In this document: piece after piece, positions 56,058 to 64,000 of the stretch
Layout of the letters: each line of letters begins with the position of its first letter
Numbering within the stretch: the stretch's first letter is position 1
Origin: Hordeum vulgare subsp. vulgare
Lineage: Eukaryota > Streptophyta > Magnoliopsida > Poales > Poaceae
Assembly (NCBI RefSeq): GCF_904849725.1
Contig: NC_058522.1
Location: 334,805,029-334,869,028 of the forward strand
DNA: 64,000 nt
Reading direction: 5' to 3'
Translations under genes and position numbers: made by a program
The notes under the pieces: model-generated
Told to the model about the DNA's origin: nothing
The model's database searches: none
Seen by the model: the letters and a program-made list of their open reading frames with translations, nothing else

Positions 56058-56624
56058 TGATACGTCTTCAACGATTCTATAATTTTTGACTGTTCCATGC
56101 TAATATATTATCATTCTAGAATACTTTTGGGGTATTTACTTACCAATTAATATTATTTTTAACACAAACCTGTTTACCCAGTGCCTAGTGCCAGTTGCTG
56201 TTTTCTGCATGTTTTTCACTTTTCAGGTTTTCTATACCAAACTAATTCCAATTGACCTGAAACTTTTTTCAGATTTTTTTGGACCAAAGAAGACCAACAA
56301 GCATCAGATGAATGCTCGGGCCACACGAGGGAAAACAATCTACCATTATCTACACACTATTTTATTTTTCAATTAAAACTATCTACAATTATCTACACAC
56401 CTCATTTGCTTGCAAATAACAAGAGAAGAGGATTAACAACCATCTTGCCCGCGTTGGGTGCAAGTTGTTTGTTATTTTGTGTGCAGCCGCTGAAGACGGT
56501 TGTGGTTGATATTCCTATTGGTTCAATAAACCTTGGTTTCTTGAATGAGGGAAATACTTACCCACATTGTGTTGCGATAACCCGTTCCTCTTCATGAAAA
56601 ACTCAGCGGAGATCACAAGTATCA
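56058..56624 (+). mobile_element. Element J 5' LTR with a large internal deletion
   Basis: It starts TGATACGTCTTCAACG and ends ACAAGTATCA, but is only 567 bases against 1619 for the 3' LTR. The missing part lies between GCCACACGAGGG and AAAACAATC near 56336, removing the promoter region, the gene-like GC block and the AGCGGTCGATG block. Confidence 0.85.
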
Positions 56625-56635
56625 CGAAGGATTTC

Positions 56636-56653
56636 TAGCGCCGTTGTCGGGGA
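56636..56653 (+). other. Element J primer-binding site, one base changed
   Basis: TAGCGCCGTTGTCGGGGA, 11 bases from the LTR, differs from element F's first copy by G to A at the second base. Confidence 0.7.
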
Positions 56654-56832
56654 ATATCATTACCAACTACCAAGTAACTACACACAAATTTTCATTCACT
56701 TGTTCTCCTTTTTATTTGCTGGTATATTTAGTTTGTCTCATAAAAATGAAAATACAAAAATATTTACTTTTGCTTGCTTAGTTTGTCATGAGATTGCATC
56801 TTCGCTCCCTAGTTTGCTTGAAAGTTGCTATC

Positions 56833-57653
56833 ATGTCTGAGTCTCAAATTAGTGATACTTCCGTCTCTAGTGAGGAAACCCTTGATTTGCCAACTTCACC
56901 TGGCAATGAGAATGCTAAAACAAAATTGATGGAGTGGCTAATGAAAAATTTGACAATCTTGCGAATGATGATCCTCCTAAGATGGAACCTATTATGAAAA
57001 CGAAGACACTCCGCATAGGAAGTGGTAGTAGTATTGGAAAGAGTGTGATCCAAGACTTTTTCACTTGTGCAGTATCATTACCTTTGATAGTATGTTCTAG
57101 TGTTGCTGGAACTACAAGTTATGTGGATGCAATATATTTTCTTATTGCACAATTGGAGAGACAATTTGTGCCCATGCATCCTTTTATACAATGATTGTTC
57201 CTAGAGTTCACTAATATCCATGAAGCTTCCACTAAACGTCTAGCTACTATATTCCTTTGTCAAGAATTTAGTAATATCATACAAGAAGATAGGGATATAT
57301 TTTCTCATTATAGGTTAAATGGGGAGTGCCCACCCATAGAGGGAATTCTTTATGAGTTGGAAGAAATAAGAAAACCAAGATCCACAGACTATGTTGCTTA
57401 TGATGAGAACCTTAGAAAGAAGTTACTTCTTAATGTCTTGGTTGATAAGATTTATAAACACAATGATCAATTTTCTATACCAAAACTTGGATTGGAATAT
57501 GAGGTTCAAACAAAATTAATGAAATACCTCCATATGAATCTATACAATGAGGAACTAACTATCACTTGTGAAAAAACCAAGAAAGAGCCTTATGTTCCTC
57601 CCGAAGTGGACCTTTCGGATCCTAAGGTTGTGCTATTTAGTCGCTTCAATTGA
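56833..57653 (+). pseudogene. Element J ORF of unknown function, broken
   Basis: It starts at ATG 56833 (MSESQISDTSVSSEE) with a frameshift near 56930. It then reads NEKFDNLANDDPPKMEP and SYVDAIYFLIAQLERQF, has a TGA at 57192-57194, and continues in the same frame to TGA 57651-57653. About 270 residues in total. The latter half is acidic and leucine-rich (EFSNIIQEDRDIF, GILYELEEIRKPRS, KYLHMNLYNEEL). I recognise no gag or enzyme domain. It has the same position and post-ORF signals as element F's ORF, so both may be accessory or remnant gag-like proteins. Confidence 0.55.
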
Positions 57654-57787
57654 TTTTGTTTACCTATCAGAAAATTTACTTCTGAAAGAAGGGAATATGA
57701 TTGTATCATGATGGGCCATTCTTACAAAGATGACAACACTTGAAACTATGCAATATGCCTAGCTAGGGGCATAAAACAATAGCGCTT

Positions 57788-57805
57788 GTTGGGAGGCAAC
57801 CCAAC
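57788..57805 (+). other. Conserved inverted repeat after element J ORF
   Basis: GTTGGGAGGCAACCCAAC, with six-base arms, preceded by ATAGCGCTT exactly as in element F. Confidence 0.72.
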
Positions 57806-58463
57806 AGTTATCTTTAACTTTTGCTTTCTATTTCTATTAGTTTGTCATAACATAAGAATTTCCTCTACAATTATTGTGTTTTTATGATTTAGTTAGTGTT
57901 TGTGCCAAGTAAAGCCTTTGGGATGATTTGCATGATGAGTAAAATTGATACGGTGCAAAAACAGAAGATTTGATGTCCAATGCAGAATTTCTCTATCTTT
58001 ACTGGAACATCTTTTTAAGTTTATTTTTTACACAGTATTGCTATATAAATACCACAAGTCTTCCTAATTGTTCAGAATTTTTTGAGTTACAGAAGTATAG
58101 GTTCATTACAAATTACTACAGGTTGTTCTATCACAGTCAGATTCTGTTTTTTGCATGTGTAGTTCGCTTGTTTTGATGATGCTATGGATTGTATCGGGGG
58201 GTATAATCCATGGAGGATTTAAGATACAATACCCTATTCCAAAATAAAATAAGAATCGATTTGTAAAAGCACCTGAAATTGTTTTATATGTTGCTTATAC
58301 TAACAGATCTCACAAAGTTTTGTTGAGTTTAATGTTATTGAGGTTTTGAAGTTTTGGGTATTGTCTCGATGGACAAAGGATTGAGGAGCAGCAAAATCCT
58401 AAGCTTGTTGATTCCCAAGGAACCCCAAGGTAATATTCTAGGAAGACTCAAGTGTCTAAGCTT

Positions 58464-58487
58464 GGGGATGCCCCGAAAGGCATCCCC
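58464..58487 (+). other. Perfect nine-pair hairpin in element J
   Basis: GGGGATGCC, loop CCGAAA, GGCATCCCC. It is followed by a stretch (TTTCAATCTATCGGTA) conserved with element F. Confidence 0.75.
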
Positions 58488-60486
58488 TGTTTTCCTTTCA
58501 ATCTATCGGTATGTTACTTGGAGCTATATTTTTATTCATCACATGATATGAGTTTTACTTGGGCTGTCATTTGCTTTTTTTTCTTTTACTTTCATTTTGC
58601 CACAATCATTGTTTTCTGGACACACCTATTTGAGACAGATATCACATCATCACAATTTGTTAGAATACTCTATGTGCTTCACTTATATCTTTTGATCTTA
58701 GTAGTTTCTCTAGTAGTTCACTTATATCTTTTTAGCACGGTGGCATGTAGATTTTATAAAAATATTATGCTCTCGTTCTTCACCTATATGTTTTTGAGAG
58801 ATGGAATAATGGTGATGGTAATTTTCATGGGTCATAAGACTAGATCAAAGATAATGAGTACTCAATGAGTGATAATTAAAACCATCATGTAGCACATATA
58901 GAGAAATTGTGGGTTAATGATATTGATGTGGTGATACGAAAAAGGTGTGAGTGCATTATTATTAATTCAGATAGGTGTCGATATTAAGATATATTAAACA
59001 ACGTATTCATCTAAATAGTTAAAAAGGCATGGTGATGATGTGTGAGCATGTTTATTCCTCACTGAAATCCTTGTCTTGTTTTAAGTTGGAGTGTCGCGAT
59101 GGTTAATTCCTATCAACCCTCTCCCTCGGGGCATGCGAGTAGTTCTTTTATTTGTGATAAAACTAATAAAACTTTGCAATAAGTATATGTGTTCTTCATG
59201 ACTAATGTGACACCATGGACATACGCACTATCACCTCCTCATATTTGCTAGCCTCTTCGGTACTGTGCATCACCCTTCCTCACCTTGACGATCGGTGCAA
59301 CTTTCGCCGGTGCATCCAAACTCCGTTACATGACACACTCTATTGCACATAAACCTTTTTTATATCCTCCTCAAAACAGCCACCATATCTACCTATCATG
59401 GCATTTCCATAGCCATTATGAGATATATTGCCATGCAAATGCCATTGTCACTTCACATGACTAGATTGTTCATCATCATAATGCTTTGCATGATCATATA
59501 GAGCTGACATAGTATTTGTGGCAAAGCCACCGTTCATCATGTTTTTGATACATGTCATGCTAGATCTATGCACATCCTCGTACACTCCTAGAGGCATTCA
59601 TTCGAAGTCATATCGTCCTATCAGTTTTCATATTGAGATCTAAGTAAATAAATGTGTGATGATCATCATTATTAGAGCAACTACCGAGGGAGGAAATAAA
59701 AATGGGGGAGGAAAAATGGTCCCACTATAATAATAAAAATGAGAGAGAGAAGAGATTTTGCAACTACCCTTTACCACACTGGTGCGTCAAAGTGGCACCT
59801 TGTTCTTCGTGTAGAGAGTCTCATGTTATTTCATTCATATGCTAGTGGGAAGCACTTTTTCATAAACTTGGCTTGTATATTCCGATGACGAGCTTCCTAA
59901 AATTCATGAGGTCTTCATGAGCAAACAAGTTGGATGCACACCCCACTCAATTCCAGTGGAGCTTTCATACACTTATAGCTCTTATGCATCATTTGCATGG
60001 CAATCCTACTCCTCGCATCCATATCTATCTGCACGCATCTCCATAGCTCGTTGGTACGCCTAGTTGATGTGACACTATCTTCTCCACTTTTACGCCATTA
60101 AAATCTACCACCATAATCTATTTCACATTTATGCGATGTCCAATGGTTCACGCTCAAGTATTGTGTAAAGAATAAAAATTGATGCATATTGAAAAAGTAT
60201 GATCCAATTGCTAGACTTGAACACTGTGGTGCTTGACATTTTTATTAAGGTGGTGAAGATGGAGCCATGCCTTGCTAATGTAATAAAGATGGATGGGGGT
60301 AAAACAATCTTTGAGGATCATATACTTTGAAAGTGTAACGATATGCTGCTTATACCTATAAGTATTGCTATGTTAATATTTGTTACTTCGTTGTTTCTCA
60401 ATGAGCATACATGAATAAGGTTACATCATGGATAGCATGTCACATTAAAAAAATTTACCATTTACCTACTCGAGGACGAGCAGGAA

Positions 60487-60503
60487 TTAAGCTTGGGAAT
60501 GCT
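60487..60503 (+). other. Element J polypurine tract
   Basis: ATTAAGCTTGGGAATGCT-type tract touching the 3' LTR; one G of the usual GGGG is changed to A. Confidence 0.72.
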
Positions 60504-62122
60504 TGACATGTCTCCAATGTATCTATAATTTTCGAAAGTTCCATGTTGATATATTATCATTCTAGAATAATTTATGGGTACCTTTTTACCGTTTTACATT
60601 ATTTTTGAGCACTAACCTATTGACCCAGTTAGTTGTTGTTTTCTGCGTGATTTCTATAATTTTCGAAAGTTCCATGCTGATATATTATCATTCTAGAATA
60701 ATTTATGGGTACCTTTTTACCGTGTTAGTTGTTGTTTTCTGCATGATTTTCACTTTGCAGGTTTTCCATACCAAACGAGGTCCAATTGCCCTAAAACTTT
60801 TTGGTGATTTTTTCCGGACTAAAAGAAGAGCAACGAGCAACAGAAAAAGGCTGGAGGCCTGAGGAGGAGCCCACAAGCCAACTAGGCGCAGCCTGGGATG
60901 CACCCTGATGGCTTGTGCCTCCCTTGTGGCCCTCCCGACTCCGTTCATTAGCTTATAAATTCTCATCTACCGTAAAAACACCATGGGAAGTCCCGAAACA
61001 CTTTTTACGCCGCTGCAAGTCTCTATTCCGATGGGAAGCCATCTAGAGCTATGTTTCGGCAACCTGTCGGAGCGGGAGTCGATCATGGAGGGCCTCTTCA
61101 TCAACCTTGCTGCCCTCACGATGATGTGTGAGTAGTTTACCACAGACCTACGGGTCCATGGATAGTACCTAGATGGCAACCTCTCTCTTTCATCTTCAAT
61201 ACAATGATCATCACATCTTCGGTTGATCCATATGATGTAATTCCTTTTGTGCGGTGCGTTTGTTGGGATACGATGAATTGTGGGTTCATTATAAATATTT
61301 GAGTCTCCTCTAAATACTTATATGATTCTTATGTGCATGATTATGATAGATTCGTAATTCTCTTCGATCTATAGAAATAGTTTGGCCAACTAGATTGATA
61401 TTTCTTCGGTGAGAGAGGTGCATTCTGGTAGGTTCAACCTGGCAAATTTCTATATCCCAGTGACAGAAGGGGACAAGATGTGTATTTGTGTTGCTGCTAG
61501 TAAGGATAAAATGATGGGGTTTATTCGTATTGCTTAAGCTTACTTTGTCTATGTCATCTCATTATTCTCCATGCATTACTCTCTTTTACTTAATACTATA
61601 GATGCTGGATAGCGGTCGATGAGTGGAGTAATAGTAATAGGTGTAGGGAGGAGTTGGCCTATTTATTTATGGGCGTGATGCATATATACGCATGATCATT
61701 GCCGTGAATATCGCATAACTATCCGCTTTTCTGTCAATTGCCCAACAGTAATTTGTGTACCTACCATATGCTATTTTTCATGAGAGATGCCATTAGGGAA
61801 ATCTATGGCTCGAGGGTCTATTCACAACATATTGCTAAAACCTTCGTTACCTTCCTGCCATTTTTATTTTATCTTGCTATCTACAATTATGTACACACCT
61901 CACTTGATTGCAAATAACACGACAAGAGGATTGACAACCCTCTTGCCGGCGTTGGGTGCGAGTTGTTTGTTCTTCCGTGTGCAGCCGCTGAAGGCGATTG
62001 TGGTTGATATTCCTATTGGTCAGATAATCCTTGGTTTCATAATTGAGGGAAATACTTACCCACATTGTGTTGCCATAACTCGTTCCTCTTCATGGAAAAC
62101 CCAACGCAGATCACAAGTATCA
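60504..62122 (+). mobile_element. Element J 3' LTR
   Basis: It begins TGACATGTCTCCAATG and ends ACAAGTATCA. The start differs by substitutions from the 5' LTR. It contains an internal tandem duplication (60522-60748), a GC-rich block (60850-60950) and the AGCGGTCGATG block at 61609. Confidence 0.85.
60522..60748 (+). repeat. Tandem duplication inside element J 3' LTR
   Basis: The text from TCTATAATTTTCGAAAGTTC to TGCGTGATT (60522-60652) is repeated at 60653-60748, where about 35 bases (around GAGCACTAACC) are missing. The 5' LTR has no such duplication. Confidence 0.88.
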
Positions 62123-63412
62123 GCCACCCAAGAGCCCCACAAGCTAACATGGCGCAGCCTCGCCCTAATGACTTGTGGGCCCCTTGAGGCCCTCCCAAAT
62201 ATGTTCTTGCGTATAAATTCTCTTATACCCTTAAACCATCAGAAGGAGTTCCAAAACACTTTTTACGCTCTAGCGAGTTTCTTTTCTGATGGGAGGCCAT
62301 CTAGAGCTCCGTCCAAGCACCCTGCCAGAGGGAGACCGATCACGGAGGTCCTCTTCATAAACCTTTTTTCCCTCATGATGATGTGTGGGTACTTCACCAC
62401 AGACCTATGAGTCCATATCCATAACCTTGATGGCAATCTCTCTCTCTCTCTTGATCTTCAATAAAATGATCATCACATCTTTGCTTTGATCCACATGATG
62501 TAATTCCTTTTGTGCGGTGCGTTTGTTGGGACCAGATGAATTGTGGGTTTATGTTCAAATTATTCATGATAAATATTTGAGTCTCCTCTGAATACTTATA
62601 TGATTCTTATGTGCATGATTATGATAGCTTTGTAATTCTCTCCGATCTATTGAAATAGTTTGGCCAACTAGATTGATATTTCTTCGGTGACAGAGGTGTG
62701 TTGTAGTAGGTTCAACCTGGCGAATTTCTATATCCGAGTGACAGAAGGGGACAAGATGCATCTTTGTGTTTCTGCTACTAAGGATAAAACGATTGGCTTT
62801 ATTAATATTGCTTGAGTTTACTTTGTCCACATCATGTCATTGTTCTCCATGCATTACTTTGTTTTACTTAATACAATAGATGCATGCTAGATAGCGGTTG
62901 ATGAGTGGAGTAATAGTAATAGGTGTAGGTAGGAGTCGACCTATTTGTTTATGGATGTGATGCCTATATACACATGATCATTAACATTGGTATCGCATAA
63001 CTACCCGCTTTTCTGTCAATTGCCCAACAGTAATTTGTTTACCCATCGTATGCTATTTTTCATGAGAGATGCCATTAGGGAAAACTATGGACCCCGGGTC
63101 CTTTCACAACATATAGAAAAACCTTCACTACCTTGTTTCCGATTACTTGTTTTTATTTTATCCTGCTATCTAAAATTATCGACACACCTCACTCGCTTGC
63201 AAATAACAAGAACAATAGCATTGATAACCCTGTTGCCTACGTTGGGTGCAAGTTGTTTGCTTTTTTGTGTGCAGACGCTGAAGGTGGTTGTGGTTGATAT
63301 TCCTATTGGTTAGATAAATCATGGTTTCATAACTGAGGTAAATACTTACCCAAATTTTGTTACTATAACCCGTTCCTCTTCATGGAAAACCCAACGCAGA
63401 TCACATGTATCA
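62123..63412 (+). mobile_element. Second, 5'-truncated LTR of the J family
   Basis: It starts inside the U3 GC block (CCCCACAAGCTAACATGG) right after the first LTR's CA. It then follows 60870-62122 to the end TCACATGTATCA. It is missing about the first 390 bases. There is no gene. Confidence 0.85.
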
Positions 63413-63838
63413 ATCGCCTACTTCGTGAAGATCTACCCCGAGTGAGGCTAGTCCTTCGTGGACGTAAGCCGTGATGGAGTAGACAAGGTTGCTTCTCAGT
63501 GGACTCTTAGCGGGATTATCTCTCCTTGGACTCGCATGGCCGTTACCCTTCATGATTTGAAGTCTCCATCAACGTGGATGTACGATAGTACCACCTACCG
63601 GAACCACGCCATAAATCGTCGTGTAAATCTTTGTGTTTGATGTTCCTATCCCTATCCTCTATTTACATGTGCATGTCTTTACATTATGCTCCTATAATGT
63701 TAGACTTGCATGTGTAGGGTGTGCTTGCCTTGCTACAATTACTGAAACTTTCTCACAATTAAAATTGGGAAAAGGCTAAGGTTTTAGTTGGTCAAGTAGT
63801 CTAATCACCCCCCCCCCTCTAGACATATTTTGGCTCAT
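63413..63838 (+). mobile_element. End of another LTR (Copia Maximus-like), fused to copia pol
   Basis: Phrases such as GAAGATCTACCCCGAGTGAG, CATCAACGTGGATGTACGAT, TTGGTCAAGTAGTCTAATCA and the CCCCCCCTCTAGACATA end are those of a Triticeae LTR 3' end that I associate with Maximus-like elements. The LTR should be followed by a primer site; instead the copia RT frame starts within 10 bases. No LTR start is present. Confidence 0.55.
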
Positions 63839-63842
63839 ACAC

Positions 63843-64000
63843 ATGGTGGTTCAAACTCTAGACGTACATAAAGATTCATTCAAGCCAATGGATAATGGAG
63901 AAGAGGTGTTGGGACCTGAAGTTCCATACCTCAGTGTCGTTGCAGCGTTGATGTATCTTGCAAATTGCACAAGACGTGATATTACATTTTGCAGTGAATC
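63843..64000 (+). pseudogene. pol: Element I: copia RT end / RNase H start, continues past window
   Basis: The + frame from 63843 reads MVVQTLDVHKDSFKP, then GPEVPYLSVVAALMYLANCT and RRDITFC. This is the conserved copia stretch at the end of RT (G-P-E-V-P-Y, A-L-M-Y-L-A-N-x-T-R-P-D-I), with Pro of RPD changed to Arg. It is on the same strand as the integrase piece at 55284-56057 and would lie downstream of it in a copia element, so both may be from one copy. It is open at the window edge. Confidence 0.8.

Larger units (their letters stand above)
57654..60486 (+). other. Element J 3' non-coding region
   Basis: 2.8 kb without a supported gene; frames at 57970 and 58452 are low-complexity and hydrophobic by composition. 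It includes the inverted repeat (57788), the hairpin (58464), a purine-rich run (59695-59760) and the pre-tract block TCGAGGACGAGCAGGAA. Confidence 0.72.
56058..63412 (+). mobile_element. Element J: Sabrina-related non-autonomous element with extra partial LTR
   Basis: A shortened 5' LTR (56058-56624), a primer site, one degraded ORF, a long non-coding region, a purine tract and a 3' LTR (60504-62122) are followed directly by a second, partial LTR (62123-63412). No gag or pol is present. Right flanks (GCCAC after 62122, ATCGC after 63412) do not match the left flank TCTAT, so later recombination has altered the ends. It split the copia element I. Confidence 0.82.

Noticed and set aside
58452..58868. 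Hydrophobic 138-residue plus-strand frame after element J's ORF, possible envelope-like protein
   Set aside because: It begins inside the conserved hairpin, its hydrophobicity follows from T-rich DNA, and element F shows no equivalent frame.
1..64000. CRISPR array, tRNA, rRNA, bacterial defence system or biosynthetic cluster
   Set aside because: There are no regularly spaced direct repeats with unique spacers, no tRNA-like cloverleaf noticed by eye, no operon structure, and the transposon content is that of a cereal genome.

Overview
This window is repeat-dense plant intergenic DNA, and its repertoire points to a grass of the Triticeae (wheat, Aegilops, barley or rye group). Several LTR retrotransposon families with termini of the TGATACGTC type are nested in and fused to each other. 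One carries an 18-nt LTR motif that I remember as diagnostic of Sabrina. A 4.05 kb solo LTR resembles BAGY-1, and one LTR begins like BARE/Angela. These family names come from memory and were not checked against a database. I found no intact host gene, no rRNA, tRNA or CRISPR, and nothing bacterial. Almost every coding stretch is a damaged gag, pol or accessory ORF of a transposable element.

Layout, left to right. 1-237 is the start of an inverted LTR that truncates element A. Element A (238-19234, + strand) is an Athila-like Ty3/gypsy element with gag, protease, RT, RNase H and integrase, all broken. Element B (6555-16322) is inserted into it with a perfect GTAAG target-site duplication. B is complete but non-autonomous: it has gag, protease and an extra ORF, and no RT or integrase. 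19235-23092 looks like an old DNA transposon of CACTA type, with a ULP1-peptidase fragment and GCGAT-type repeats. 23093-28944 is a chimera of a Sabrina-type LTR, a gag gene and pieces of a related family (element C). 28945-33255 is the pol region of a second Athila-like element on the minus strand (D). 33256-36709 is AT-rich, long-LTR-like and unidentified sequence. 36715-40768 is the BAGY-1-like solo LTR flanked by AAAGT (E). 41268-48160 is a complete Sabrina element flanked by GTAAT (F), with only one ORF of unknown function. 48569-50023 is a BARE/Angela-like LTR on the minus strand (G). 50024-55277 is a minus-strand Tat-like gypsy element with gag and protease but no pol, and an apparent antisense accessory ORF (H). 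Copia pol pieces (I) lie at 55284-56057 and 63843-64000. Between them is element J (56058-63412), a relative of Sabrina with a shortened 5' LTR and an extra partial LTR.

How the parts relate. A, B, F and J share a primer-binding-site type, a purine block before the 3' LTR, and G-rich motifs after the last ORF. B, F and J lack polymerase genes and would need enzymes from autonomous relatives such as A or D. The most interesting material is this set of conserved non-coding signals and the chimeric junctions. No new defence or metabolic system is visible.
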